From assembly GCA_039105265.1 (NCBI GenBank), contig JAPFFF010000064.1:558001-622000 (forward strand): DNA of 64,000 nt, given 5' to 3'. The stretch's first letter is position 1. Each line of letters opens with the position of its first letter. The DNA is from Tritrichomonas musculus. Lineage: Eukaryota > Parabasalia > Tritrichomonadida > Tritrichomonadidae. Position numbers and translations under genes: made by a program. Shown here piece by piece: positions 55,618 to 63,951 of this stretch. The notes beneath the pieces were generated by a model. It had not been told where the DNA came from. It saw only the letters and a program-made list of their open reading frames with translations, and made no database searches.

Positions 55618-57570
55618 TCATGCCATTTCTTGATCAACTTGTGAGCCAGCTGGTGATTCATCATCGATATATTCAAGACCATCGAGTGAGAGCTTGAAGT
55701 AAGTGTCTCTGCATAAACAGAGTTGTACAGGTGGTGGTCTAACAATGGCTCCACTTGGTTCGATAATCTTGTAATATGTATCATTATCACCAGTGAATAT
55801 TGGTTGACCATTGACTTGTATTTGGATATTGCCTTTGCCACCATCTAAGCCATCATAACAGTATCCAGCAGATGCACGTTCAGTTTGGACATTGAATACA
55901 AATGATGTGGCATCACTCAATGTATTGCGATATCGGACACCATTTTCATCGTTCTTGGGCATGGTGAAGCTATCTTCGAATTCCTTTGAACATTGGAGTG
56001 TGATACCATCGAGGTCTCCAGCAGTTAATTGGCTTTCGAAGAATCTGGCACCAATGGTACTGACATTCTCATCTGGGAAGTTCTTACCACCAATATTCAA
56101 AAAGCAGTTTTGGTAAACCGGATTCTCAAATACAGTCAAATCATTGTGATGCTTGGGGAACAGTAATGACATGCTTGTGACATTGATTAATGGGATATTC
56201 AATGTAGACTTGATTCCGTTAGCGGCTGCTGCAATTGGGAATGCATGGTAATCGACCTTTTGAGATGGGATTACTAGGCCTTCACGTAATATGGATTCAA
56301 TGCTTGCACGAGTGGCTTCACAAACTCCATAGCCTTGCATGTTGGACTTACAGAGAGTGATGGTCATTCGGTTAACGGTGAGTGTTGCTGGTTGTGATGA
56401 GTAATGAGCACTCATCAATTTATTAGCTTCGGTTTTAGATACGAAATTGACGTAGACATGACCTGCATGTGATGGTTGAGGTAATTTACCATGTTCTTTG
56501 GTATATTGAGCTTGGCAAATTGCTTTATTATCATCAGTCTTTTCAATTCCAAGTTCAGTAAACTCTTCATCTGTAAATCCAAAGATGAATGAACAATTTT
56601 CAATCAGATCATCGAAATCACCTCCAGATGCAGAGACATATTGTTCTCTAACTTCATACTTCAATTGATATTTAGTTGGTGTTGGTTCGGGAGATGGCGG
56701 ATTTGGATTATCACCAGGTCCTGGGATGATAGCCTCATTACCGATTTGAGTGAATTGATGCTTGAGATGTCCATGAGCTTTGATTTGCTTGAGTTTATCG
56801 AGTTCCTCTGGGGATACGGTATCATTATCTTCTAGGAATGCCTTGGCTTCAGCAACCGTGTATGGGTCAATGGCAGCCCAAACAAGACCAGCTGGACTGA
56901 CTTGGAATCTAATGGATAAATCACCAATGATTCCATTAGGGAATAAGTCAAATGCCTGTAATGCAAGCAAGTCATCAAATGGTACATTCAAGTCGAATTC
57001 GGTTGTGGTCTTACCACCATCCTTGAAGCTATTGAGATTAACGTATGAACCAGCATGAGTTTGACTGTAATTGCTGATGTTCTCCCATAAGCTGTGAACG
57101 AATCTGCGACGCATCTTCTCAGTCTCTGGCTTCAAAACCGAGTATAGGAAGCCCTCGCGAATGCATTCATTTTGCTGATATCCGACATTGACATTGTTAT
57201 GGAGAATCTCGAGCCTGTCGAATAATTGGTTCGAGGACTTAAATCCGACAAACAGTTTATAGAAGTTATTTGGATCATTGATCTCTTGCAATTTGGTCAA
57301 ATCGGTGTTCAATTGCAAATCGAGTTTGATGTGGAATGTGAGGAAGCCTTTGTCGATATCGCTAATGAAGTGGTCGGGATGTGTTAATGAAATCTGTGAG
57401 TACTGGCCTTGGTGAAATGGGGCTGGCTGGTCATGGCAATCGACAGTTCTAAATGAGAAGCTTCTGGTACCATCATTAACATTAATAATATTTCGCATCT
57501 TCTGGAATGTGTCATTGACATTCCCAACCTCGTATTTCAAATTGTGAGCTCTTTCGTTCCTGTATCTCAT
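55618..57570 (-). CDS. mcp: Major capsid protein (double jelly-roll type), family C
   Basis: 650 residues from MRYRNERAHN; the in-frame ATG at 57600 lies within the divergent neighbour's upstream region. It has TRSFSFRTVDCHDQPAPF, DRLEILHNNVNVGYQQNE, GIIGDLSIRFQVSPAGLVWA (about 220-240), and a variable loop with PNPPSPEPTPT before a divergent 80-residue insert. The conserved second half follows (SSQPATLTVNRMTITLCKSN, PKHHNDLTVFENPVY, PTIGARFFE). The full C-terminus, QVNGQPIFTGDNDTYYK to EMA, is kept. It builds the icosahedral shell. Near-intact homology with 43739 makes the family assignment secure; the double jelly-roll call rests on length and context. Confidence 0.88.
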   Translation of the reverse strand: MRYRNERAHNLKYEVGNVNDTFQKMRNIINVNDGTRSFSFRTVDCHDQPAPFHQGQYSQISLTHPDHFISDIDKGFLTFHIKLDLQLNTDLTKLQEINDPNNFYKLFVGFKSSNQLFDRLEILHNNVNVGYQQNECIREGFLYSVLKPETEKMRRRFVHSLWENISNYSQTHAGSYVNLNSFKDGGKTTTEFDLNVPFDDLLALQAFDLFPNGIIGDLSIRFQVSPAGLVWAAIDPYTVAEAKAFLEDNDTVSPEELDKLKQIKAHGHLKHQFTQIGNEAIIPGPGDNPNPPSPEPTPTKYQLKYEVREQYVSASGGDFDDLIENCSFIFGFTDEEFTELGIEKTDDNKAICQAQYTKEHGKLPQPSHAGHVYVNFVSKTEANKLMSAHYSSQPATLTVNRMTITLCKSNMQGYGVCEATRASIESILREGLVIPSQKVDYHAFPIAAAANGIKSTLNIPLINVTSMSLLFPKHHNDLTVFENPVYQNCFLNIGGKNFPDENVSTIGARFFESQLTAGDLDGITLQCSKEFEDSFTMPKNDENGVRYRNTLSDATSFVFNVQTERASAGYCYDGLDGGKGNIQIQVNGQPIFTGDNDTYYKIIEPSGAIVRPPPVQLCLCRDTYFKLSLDGLEYIDDESPAGSQVDQEMA

Positions 57571-57617
57571 TTTGTATCTTGGAAAAAAGCTTGAAATCAC
57601 ATTTTTTTATATACCAA

Positions 57618-57869
57618 ATGGGTATTGGAATCTTCAAGAAGATTAAGAACGCTTTCAAGAACGTCGGTAGTAAGCTCAAGAATGCAGCTCAAACTGTCAT
57701 CCGCAACATTCCAAGGGCAGTTGATATTGGAAAGGGGATCATCAATAGGATCAAGCCAATCGCCGACTTCATACCAGGCGTTGGACCAGTTGTAGACACC
57801 ATCAGCACTGGACTCAATTACGTAAGCAAAGCTAATGATATAGGCAAATCCATACTGGACAAGGTTTGA
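57618..57869 (+). CDS. pVI-like small amphipathic protein, family C
   Basis: 83 residues from MGIGIFKKIKNAFKNVGSKL. Cationic amphipathic helices are followed by FIPGVGPVVDTISTGLNYVS and a polar tail. It is near-colinear with 63697 and 43474. There is a glycine at position 2 after Met; a myristoylation-type N-terminus (MG) is also present in family D but not in E. Membrane disruption or internal capsid binding is inferred. Divergent from the capsid gene, 47 bp away. Confidence 0.75.
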   Translation: MGIGIFKKIKNAFKNVGSKLKNAAQTVIRNIPRAVDIGKGIINRIKPIADFIPGVGPVVDTISTGLNYVSKANDIGKSILDKV

Positions 57870-57900
57870 TCATCATAGAATATCCACATACATATGAATA

Positions 57901-57908
57901 TATTTTTG
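57901..57908 (+). promoter_or_regulatory. TATTTTTG start-proximal box
   Basis: TATTTTTG 47 nt before the ATG at 57956. Confidence 0.35.
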
Positions 57909-57955
57909 TCCGTTTTGAAATAAATTGCGATATTAGGGTTATTAATGATAACAAG

Positions 57956-58354
57956 ATGGAGCAACGCACGTTCAACTCAGTAGAGGAGTTCGATCTGTTC
58001 TACCAGAAGTACAAGGACATGTTCAATGAGAAGACCACCAATTACCTCAATAAAACCTACAAAATAATCACACCCGAATGCGAGTACAGGATTACCAAAC
58101 GCACTGGCAAGGATGGCTCCAGTAATGTGTTTCTCAAGAAGATCACCAAGCCAGCCGATAATGACAACCTGGTGGAGATCCAATTTGCAAGCATTCGCGC
58201 TGACATCAATGCATTGCAGTCAACAGTAGATGAATACACCAAACGGATTACCACTCTGGAGAACACCATTGGCGTGATCACCACAAAAATAAATCAGCTC
58301 ACCAATACTGTGAATGAGTGTACTGATGCAGTGAACAGTCTCCTAAGGCATTAG
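57956..58354 (+). CDS. EFD/YRITK-family protein with C-terminal coiled coil, family C
   Basis: 132 residues from MEQRTFNSVEEFDLFYQKYK. The start is chosen because earlier in-frame sequence overlaps the pVI-like stop and the TATTTTTG box. TTNYLNKTYKIITPECEYRI, TKRTGKD and VFLKKITKP make up the conserved domain. The C-terminal 70 residues are heptads (IRADINALQSTVDEYTKRIT). Homologues are at 43057 and 63184. The 3' end overlaps the convergent 58351 gene by 4 bp. Function unknown. Confidence 0.75.
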   Translation: MEQRTFNSVEEFDLFYQKYKDMFNEKTTNYLNKTYKIITPECEYRITKRTGKDGSSNVFLKKITKPADNDNLVEIQFASIRADINALQSTVDEYTKRITTLENTIGVITTKINQLTNTVNECTDAVNSLLRH

Positions 58355-58605
58355 ATCTTGGAATTATTTGGGATTACCTGGTGATTGAGTGAGTGGTGTA
58401 GAGTTGATGATGTTGACTTAATGATTGGGTCATGCACAACACACCCCTTATCTTCATATTTTGGGACTGTGGGTTTGGTACAACTCATAGTTCGCCTATT
58501 TCGCATGTGACGTTCCAGGTGATTGAAATACGTGAGCCCATTTGAATCTCTTAATACACGGCGTTCCTCGTATGAATTACATTCCTTAGCTTTCGCGTAT
58601 GACAT
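58351..58605 (-). CDS. 77-84 residue basic protein (V-K-x-Y-x-E-K-G family), family C
   Basis: 84 residues, MSYAKAKECNSYEERRVLRD, then the signature TVPKYEDKGCVVHDP and a His/Ser-rich tail. It is head-to-head with the 77-residue coiled-coil gene (34 bp apart), the same pairing as in E and D. It is basic, with no membrane segment. Function unknown. Confidence 0.7.
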   Translation of the reverse strand: MSYAKAKECNSYEERRVLRDSNGLTYFNHLERHMRNRRTMSCTKPTVPKYEDKGCVVHDPIIKSTSSTLHHSLNHQVIPNNSKI

Positions 58606-58639
58606 TTAATCTTGAAAAAACACTTTTTTTCATATCTAA

Positions 58640-58873
58640 ATGACTGAATTGGGTGAATACAAAAAGGAGATTCCAGAGTTGAAGCGCATCAAGCATGATC
58701 TCAAGGAGAAGTGCTATATGTATAAGGGTCACCTCAATAACATCAAAGGTGGCATGCTGGGTAGCAATGGTCTCGCAGTCCGTGAATCATTGATTGAGGA
58801 CATCAATAGTTTGAAGGAAAAGGTTGCCAAACTTGAAAATGAGTTAGCTGAATTATCAAACGATAACCACTAA
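58640..58873 (+). CDS. 77-residue coiled-coil protein, family C
   Basis: 77 residues: MTELGEYKKEIPELKRIKHD, then GGMLGSNGLAVRESLIEDIN and the heptad SLKEKVAKLENELAELSN. It is nearly the same length as, and highly similar to, 41860 and 62750. Function unknown; the invariant central block suggests a binding partner conserved across elements. Confidence 0.75.
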   Translation: MTELGEYKKEIPELKRIKHDLKEKCYMYKGHLNNIKGGMLGSNGLAVRESLIEDINSLKEKVAKLENELAELSNDNH

Positions 58874-58914
58874 ATTTCTGGTAACAGCAATTTTGCTGTC
58901 ACGATAGAGACCAT

Positions 58915-58922
58915 TATTTTTG
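58915..58922 (+). promoter_or_regulatory. TATTTTTG start-proximal box
   Basis: TATTTTTGCACATTAAATG, 8 nt before the integrase ATG at 58931. Confidence 0.45.
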
Positions 58923-58930
58923 CACATTAA

Positions 58931-60283
58931 ATGTTTCACAAAGTAACATCATTCTTGTGGGGTGAGAACGCAGTTCCTGCTACACCTAAGCCCCCTGAAC
59001 CACCTAAGCCCCCTGCTCCAGAAGGTACTTCGTACCCAGCTCCCCCTCCACCACAGGAAATGGCTAATACCAACAAGAAATCATTCAAGATATTCGATAA
59101 TGAGTACAAGTCATTGCTCAAGTACCCATTCAAATCCAAAATATCAAAATTGGACCCATCACTGTTTATCGTCAATCCAGAGTATCATCATGAACCATTC
59201 GTGAAGGACTTCAAATTGAAATCATGCAGTCCCTATTCAAAACCGGATTTCTCATTAGAACCTGGCTGCTGGGAGGTCGATTTGATGTTTGTGAAGTACA
59301 CTACGAAGGCTGGCGATAAATTGGTACCCCATGAAACCATTTACCTCATCATGGTGAATGTCAATACGCGATATCTAATTGTGGAACCACTTAAGAACAA
59401 ACTAGCTGATACCATTAAGGATGCGTACGCCAAAATCATTCTCGATAAATATGATGACTTCAAATTTAATACCATCAAATGTGATGGTGAAAATAATCTA
59501 CTAAAAGTGCTTGATATAATTCCCTACAGAAGTCCAGACAAAAATAAATATGCAGGTACCAAAAATGTGTTGATCCACGTTGATGCGCTGGTTATTGATA
59601 AGTCCAAACATAACAACGCTCACAAAATCGTTGATGCAACCATTAGGACACTCCGCAATGCATTCGGTTTAGATAATCGTAGAATTGGAGACCCATTCCT
59701 GATGCAACAGATGGTCCACTACTATAACAACACACCACATTGTTCTCTACGAATGCCCAATCCCAATTACCGAGATGATGGAATCCAATATGACCCGTAT
59801 CTAGCAAGGGAACCCAAGGAGATATACTATACACCCAATCAAATGCAGCACAACCCAGATTTGGAGTGGAGATACATTAGGGATTGCCAACGGAGGCTAC
59901 GTCGAGTCAAAAATAATATGCAAATGGATGGTCTGCTGAGTTATCGCAAGGGTAATATCATATTGATCCATTACGATACATCCAAAACTGAGAAGAAGCA
60001 TGAGAAGCAGAGGCGTGTGTTCAATGAGATTGCTGAATTCATAAGATACCATAATGGGAACGTCGAATGCAAATTGCTGAACCCATATCGTAGATTCCAG
60101 TTGAATGCTGATAAACAAGCAGGAACTGCGTTCTATGTGCCGTATATCAAAACCAAAACTGGTCGAAGTCCTAAGACTGATGATGAGCGATCTACCATAA
60201 CTGTCCCCATCATGTATACCCGATTCGTGGCACCCAATTATGCATCACTAGGTGAAGACTATAAGCAGTACTTTGCTATCTAA
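58931..60283 (+). CDS. int: Maverick DDE-type integrase, family C
   Basis: 450 residues. The N-terminus is Pro-rich (ATPKPPEPPKPPAPEG, about 17-45). The RNase H-like core has the first Asp in GCWEVDLMFV (about 116), IYLIMVNVNTRYLIVEPL, the second Asp in NTIKCDGENN (about 183), and the helix HKIVDATIRTLRNAFG, where the third acidic position is Asp (about 233) instead of Glu. The 49-residue spacing is longer than the classical 35. YNNTPHCSLRMPNP is the conserved post-core motif. A C-terminal strand-rich domain ends with YKQYFAI. Intact. It would insert the element; Glu-to-Asp in this position usually lowers but may not abolish activity. Confidence 0.9.
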   Translation: MFHKVTSFLWGENAVPATPKPPEPPKPPAPEGTSYPAPPPPQEMANTNKKSFKIFDNEYKSLLKYPFKSKISKLDPSLFIVNPEYHHEPFVKDFKLKSCSPYSKPDFSLEPGCWEVDLMFVKYTTKAGDKLVPHETIYLIMVNVNTRYLIVEPLKNKLADTIKDAYAKIILDKYDDFKFNTIKCDGENNLLKVLDIIPYRSPDKNKYAGTKNVLIHVDALVIDKSKHNNAHKIVDATIRTLRNAFGLDNRRIGDPFLMQQMVHYYNNTPHCSLRMPNPNYRDDGIQYDPYLAREPKEIYYTPNQMQHNPDLEWRYIRDCQRRLRRVKNNMQMDGLLSYRKGNIILIHYDTSKTEKKHEKQRRVFNEIAEFIRYHNGNVECKLLNPYRRFQLNADKQAGTAFYVPYIKTKTGRSPKTDDERSTITVPIMYTRFVAPNYASLGEDYKQYFAI

Positions 60284-60286
60284 TAA

Positions 60287-60619
60287 ATGCCAAAGCGCTA
60301 TTTCCATACACAGACCACCGAATTTACATTACCTGAGGATTTCATATATAGTCGCAACAAGAAATACATCGTAGTGCAGTATGTGGGAGCTATCCTGAAT
60401 AAGACCATCATCGGTGATTTGATGGTACACTCGGATATTGTAGAATTCGACCCATACTGTGACCACTTCATAATGCTAGCCAACAGACGGCAAACCAAGT
60501 ATCGCAAATATGAGATGCTCAACAGGACCAAGCGGGATTTCAAAATATGGTTCACAGACCTGTATGGTAATGAGATAAAACCCGATGCATTTGTGCTATC
60601 GTGCTTGCTAATCTATTGA
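60287..60619 (+). CDS. Strand-rich virion protein candidate
   Basis: 110 residues, starting 3 bp after the integrase stop: FTLPEDFIYSRNKKYIVVQY, then IIGDLMVHSDIVEFDPYCDH, FKIWFTDLYGNEIK and FVLSCLLIY. Strong strand alternation with IGDLMVHSD and IWF-D-x-x-G is the layout found in small jelly-roll-like virion proteins of Polintons. No separate promoter box is visible, so it may be translated from the integrase message. The virion role is inference. Confidence 0.55.
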   Translation: MPKRYFHTQTTEFTLPEDFIYSRNKKYIVVQYVGAILNKTIIGDLMVHSDIVEFDPYCDHFIMLANRRQTKYRKYEMLNRTKRDFKIWFTDLYGNEIKPDAFVLSCLLIY

Positions 60620-60630
60620 CCACGGCAGTT

Positions 60631-60638
60631 TATTTTTG
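60631..60638 (+). promoter_or_regulatory. TATTTTTG start-proximal box
   Basis: TATTTTTGGGTAAATG, 5 nt before the ATG at 60644. Confidence 0.45.
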
Positions 60639-60643
60639 GGTAA

Positions 60644-61810
60644 ATGTATCAAATTCAAATGAAACCTGGTGAACAAAAAGTTATTGATGATCTGTTTATT
60701 CACTCTATTATAGTTAGTCCAAATGGTCATACCGTATATATGATACCAAAGTTTATTTCACCACCAAAATATGTGAATTATATAGGTTGTGGTTCACCAT
60801 TTGAGAAGATAATGAAATATAGGTTCTATACGAGACGCTCAGATGAACCATCATATATATGGGCTGTGGACAACTCATTTGGTGAGGATATCGCGTATTT
60901 AACAACATTACCAAAAAATGATGTTCCAAAATTACCTCCTGACCCAAGAGATAATGATGATAAAAATTTAGATTTATATACCCGAAGTGCCAATATTACT
61001 GGAATCTGTGATTGTGAAAATGGTGAAGCGTTTATAGCATTGCCACATGCAGTATTTCTGGAAAAGATTAAGGAAAAAACACCAATTCGCCCAGGTACAA
61101 ATAGTGATTATCATTTTGGTATTCCAGCACTTGAAAATATATCATTCTTACCTAAGATTCAAATCATTCAAAACGTTAAAACATATCACAGTCCCACACA
61201 ATCGCGATTAACTGATAAGCAAAATTACAAATATGGCACACGTCCATTATCACTCACAATGAATTCACCAACATCATTTGCACCAAGAGCTATTTCCAAT
61301 GGCAGTGCCGTGAAGAGTCTCGATACAGAAGCATTGCCTGATTCAGCTGAAGATCGATATAATACTATATCCAATCAACCAAAAATTGATGCTGATGGTG
61401 TGCTTACTTCAACTGATGCCAGACCTAATACTGTGTCATTGAAACTCGGTAAGCCGAATGGTAGCATAACTGAGTATCGTATACCAGGGGATTATCAGCA
61501 GCGTATCATCAAAAATCTTCGTGATAGACTCGCAAATAGTGGTATCAATATTCCCCCATTTGAACTGAATCCAGATATTGCTAATGATAATCGTATGAGC
61601 AAAACATATCATGAAGATATTCCACGTAATAGAGCTGGTGAGCAAACGTATTATGATTTTGAGGATACCGAATTAGAACCATTATCCATAACCGAGTCTC
61701 CGGTTTCACGTAAAAACCTCAATGCTTCACATGTATCATTTGGACCATCATTTGGACCATCATTAAAATCCACAAGCAAATCACCTGAGAGAGTATTAGT
61801 GTGTAAATGA
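60644..61810 (+). CDS. Unknown 388-residue protein downstream of integrase
   Basis: Strand-rich N-terminal 200 residues (MYQIQMKPGEQKVIDDLFIH, then PKYVNYIGCGSPFEKIMKYR) are followed by a polar, probably disordered half with Ser/Pro/Asn and a repeated FGPS near the end (VSFGPSFGPSLKS). There is no membrane segment or recognised enzyme motif. Position and composition suggest a minor capsid or vertex protein with a flexible tail. It is the last recognisable gene of element C; no ACTACT terminus follows it within the window before element D. Confidence 0.6.
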   Translation: MYQIQMKPGEQKVIDDLFIHSIIVSPNGHTVYMIPKFISPPKYVNYIGCGSPFEKIMKYRFYTRRSDEPSYIWAVDNSFGEDIAYLTTLPKNDVPKLPPDPRDNDDKNLDLYTRSANITGICDCENGEAFIALPHAVFLEKIKEKTPIRPGTNSDYHFGIPALENISFLPKIQIIQNVKTYHSPTQSRLTDKQNYKYGTRPLSLTMNSPTSFAPRAISNGSAVKSLDTEALPDSAEDRYNTISNQPKIDADGVLTSTDARPNTVSLKLGKPNGSITEYRIPGDYQQRIIKNLRDRLANSGINIPPFELNPDIANDNRMSKTYHEDIPRNRAGEQTYYDFEDTELEPLSITESPVSRKNLNASHVSFGPSFGPSLKSTSKSPERVLVCK

Positions 61811-61896
61811 ACGGTCAGATAAATTTATGTTCTAGATTGACAGTTGCAACATTATATTTATTATCTTTGATTTTTTAATTTAATTTTTTATCATTA

Positions 61897-62256
61897 ATGA
61901 AAGTCATGTATTATGTTGATGATGGGGTTTGCGTATTTTACACACCGAAGAAACGATTGAATATGTGGGATAAGTCAATTAAAGAATTCTTGACGAAAAT
62001 TAATAATGACAAGGAATTTGCCTTGAAGCGTTGTAATTATAAAGCCACCAAAGAACAATTTGATGAATTCTTTAATGAATATGATTGTGAGATATATACA
62101 TATCCTAAAGACATGATGATTTTTGAATTCGTTCGATTTTATAGAAGAAATGAACCTGAACGTGTAATGTTAGCTTCTATCAATGACTTCTTTAATCATC
62201 CGAATAAAAGATTTCGTAAAGTACCAATTCGTAAGGGAAACGCAACGAATAAATAA
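61897..62256 (+). CDS. Unknown 119-residue basic protein
   Basis: MKVMYYVDDGVCVFYTPKKR, then helices (DKSIKEFLTKINNDKEFALK), IYTYPKDMMIFEFVRFYRR and a basic tail RKVPIRKGNATNK. It is preceded by TTTTTTATCATTAATG, an initiator-like site. Codon use is AT-rich like families B and D, unlike family C to its left. A GGTCAGATAAATTT motif occurs on both sides (61814 and 62290). It may belong to the DNA into which element D inserted. No family is recognised. Confidence 0.55.
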   Translation: MKVMYYVDDGVCVFYTPKKRLNMWDKSIKEFLTKINNDKEFALKRCNYKATKEQFDEFFNEYDCEIYTYPKDMMIFEFVRFYRRNEPERVMLASINDFFNHPNKRFRKVPIRKGNATNK

Positions 62257-62286
62257 ATGAATTGCTTTATTAATGTTTTATTTTTG

Positions 62287-62391
62287 GGAGGTCAGATAAA
62301 TTTTAAAGTTAACGGTCGCCACTTTTGATCTTCATCTTTGAATCTTCATCTTTGAATTTACATCTTTGAATTTACATCTTTGAACTTGTTT
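62287..62391. repeat. Pre-terminal flank with CATCTTTGAAT repeats
   Basis: GGTCAGATAAATTTTAAAGT, then CGGTCGCCACTTTTGA and six or so units of ATCTTTGAATTTAC or ATCTTTGAATCTTC. The same sequence, inverted, follows family-B copy 1 at 28866-28930 and in part copy 2 at 33099-33145. Confidence 0.8.
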
Positions 62392-62517
62392 AGTAGTATA
62401 TATCAGTCGGTTTCCGTCGGGGCTAAAGCCCACCGTCAACACGACTAATGAATAAAAATAACAACAACGAAAAATCGAACTTTCAAAAATTTTTTATTTT
62501 TTTATCAGCAATTTATA
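62392..62517. repeat. Left terminal repeat of element D
   Basis: AGTAGTATATATCAGTCGG and following, inverse of 33031-33098. It contains GGGCTAAAGCCC and ends at TTTTTTATCAGCAATTTATA before the first gene. Confidence 0.8.
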
Positions 62518-62760
62518 ATGTCAAACCAAGCCGAAGCTGCGAGCACTCGCTGCCTCCGACAAACGGAGGAACAATTAAGCATCCTCATTAATAGAATCAA
62601 CAAAAAGCTAAAAGGTTGGAGACCCGCTTTAAAATACCTCTACGATAATGATAATGTCATAGATGAAGTACTAAAAGAGATAAATCACTTTATTAAGCAA
62701 TTACAGAAATTCAACGGTACTGAACAATTAATAGCTGAACTTGAAGAACTCATTTATTAG
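62518..62760 (+). CDS. Small helical protein near element terminus, family D
   Basis: 80 residues. It is the same as 28592-28798 except for 12 extra residues (AASTRCLRQTEE region) after MSNQAE. The rest, LINRINKKLKGWRPALKYLY and on to LIAELEELIY, is nearly identical. The insert is encoded by a GC-richer stretch (CTGCGAGCACTCGCTGCC) unlike its surroundings. The 3' end overlaps the convergent 77-residue gene by 11 bp. Function unknown. Confidence 0.7.
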   Translation: MSNQAEAASTRCLRQTEEQLSILINRINKKLKGWRPALKYLYDNDNVIDEVLKEINHFIKQLQKFNGTEQLIAELEELIY

Positions 62761-62977
62761 ACAATTCATTCAATTCGTTCTCAAGTTGATGAACTTTATT
62801 TTTGAGGCTGTTGATGTCTTCAATAAGAGATTCACGAACAGCAAGACCGTCAGAACCTAACATTCCTGATTTGATATTGTTTAGACATTGTTTATAATCA
62901 TAACACTTTTCTTTTAATCCTCGTTTGATTCGTTTTAATTCGGGTATTTCTTTCTTGTATTCAGTTAGTTCACTCAT
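62750..62977 (-). CDS. 77-residue coiled-coil protein, family D
   Basis: 75 residues: MSELTEYKKEIPELKRIKRG, GMLGSDGLAVRESLIEDINS and a heptad tail NKVHQLENELNELSNK. Its 3' part is what survives at 32914-32992. Head-to-head with the basic-protein gene, 14 bp apart. Function unknown. Confidence 0.75.
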   Translation of the reverse strand: MSELTEYKKEIPELKRIKRGLKEKCYDYKQCLNNIKSGMLGSDGLAVRESLIEDINSLKNKVHQLENELNELSNK

Positions 62978-62991
62978 TTAATAATAATTAA

Positions 62992-63225
62992 ATGTCTGTT
63001 ATCAATCAATTAAGAACCGTTCATGACGATAAGCATAAAAACCATTTTGATAGATTACAATTAACGATGCAAAAGAATAGAACAAAAATAAATTCAGCAC
63101 CAACAGTGAAATGTTATAATGAAAAAGGAAATATATTTCATGAACCACCTCCAAAAACGACTAAATCATTAAATCATCATGATTCACTTAATCATTCTGT
63201 GGTTGTCAGGAGCAACAACATTTAA
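62992..63225 (+). CDS. 77-84 residue basic protein (V-K-x-Y-x-E-K-G family), family D
   Basis: 77 residues, MSVINQLRTVHDDKHKNHFD, then TVKCYNEKGNIFHEPPPKTT and a His/Asn/Ser tail. It is closest to 42109. The 3' end overlaps the convergent EFD/YRITK gene by 42 bp, more than in family C (4 bp). Function unknown. Confidence 0.72.
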   Translation: MSVINQLRTVHDDKHKNHFDRLQLTMQKNRTKINSAPTVKCYNEKGNIFHEPPPKTTKSLNHHDSLNHSVVVRSNNI

Positions 63226-63660
63226 TACATATTCATTAATAACTTTTGATTGTTGGTCGACAACGTTTGAAAGCTTATTAATATGTTCTTCAAGTATTTT
63301 ATTTTTGTTGTTCAATTGATTTATTAATTCATTGAGTTCGTTAATCGATTCTTTCATTAATGATATATCAGCTTTGATGTTGTCATTTTCAAGTGTTTTA
63401 GTGATTGTGTTCCCAACTTTCTTCAAATAAATGTTGCCGTTAAGTCTTTTACCGTCTGTACAATTGCGCTTAGTGATTTTGTATTCGTTGCCGTCATTAG
63501 TGATGATTTTATAAATCTTGTTCAAATAGTTAGTCGTTTGTGATTTCATTTGCTCGATATTCTTTTGATAGAACAAATTGAACTCTTCAATTGATTTAAA
63601 TACTTTTGATTCATTTACATTATCATTTATAACTTTAAGTTCATTAATGTTTTCATTCAT
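63184..63660 (-). CDS. EFD/YRITK-family protein with C-terminal coiled coil, family D
   Basis: 158 residues. The N-terminal domain is VFKSIEEFNLFYQKNIEQMK, TNYLNKIYKII, EYKITKRN and IYLKKVGN. The C-terminal 80 residues are heptad-rich (NELNELINQLNNKNKILEEH) and longer than in C and E. It lies 36 bp downstream of the pVI-like gene on the same strand. Function unknown; probable virion accessory by position. Confidence 0.75.
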   Translation of the reverse strand: MNENINELKVINDNVNESKVFKSIEEFNLFYQKNIEQMKSQTTNYLNKIYKIITNDGNEYKITKRNCTDGKRLNGNIYLKKVGNTITKTLENDNIKADISLMKESINELNELINQLNNKNKILEEHINKLSNVVDQQSKVINEYVLNVVAPDNHRMIK

Positions 63661-63696
63661 TTATAATTATATTAAATCATTATAATTCATTGTTTT

Positions 63697-63951
63697 TCAT
63701 TTAACTTCATTCAATATTGATTTTCCAAATCTCCCAACTCTGTCAGCAACATTTAAACCTGTATCAATTGCGTCAACAACCTGACCGACACCAGGAATGA
63801 ATTGTGTAATCGGTTTAACTCTGTCAACGATTTGCTTTCCAACATCAACAACTTTTGGTAATGCTTTAACTGCTTTCTGAGCGAATGATTTTACTTTGCC
63901 GCCAATTGATTTAAATGCGTTCTTGATTTTGTTGAATATACCGACACCCAT
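63697..63951 (-). CDS. pVI-like small amphipathic protein, family D
   Basis: 84 residues: MGVGIFNKIKNAFKSIGGKV, KSFAQKAVKALPKVVDVGKQ, and FIPGVGQVVDAIDTGLNVAD with a polar tail. It is nearly colinear with 57618-57869. The N-terminal MG and cationic amphipathic helix suit a membrane-active virion component. The capsid gene should lie divergently just outside the window. Confidence 0.75.
   Translation of the reverse strand: MGVGIFNKIKNAFKSIGGKVKSFAQKAVKALPKVVDVGKQIVDRVKPITQFIPGVGQVVDAIDTGLNVADRVGRFGKSILNEVK

Noticed and set aside
62281-62391. A telomere-like repeat (CATCTTTGAAT units)
   Set aside because: Only a few copies, internal, and shared with flanks of other elements.
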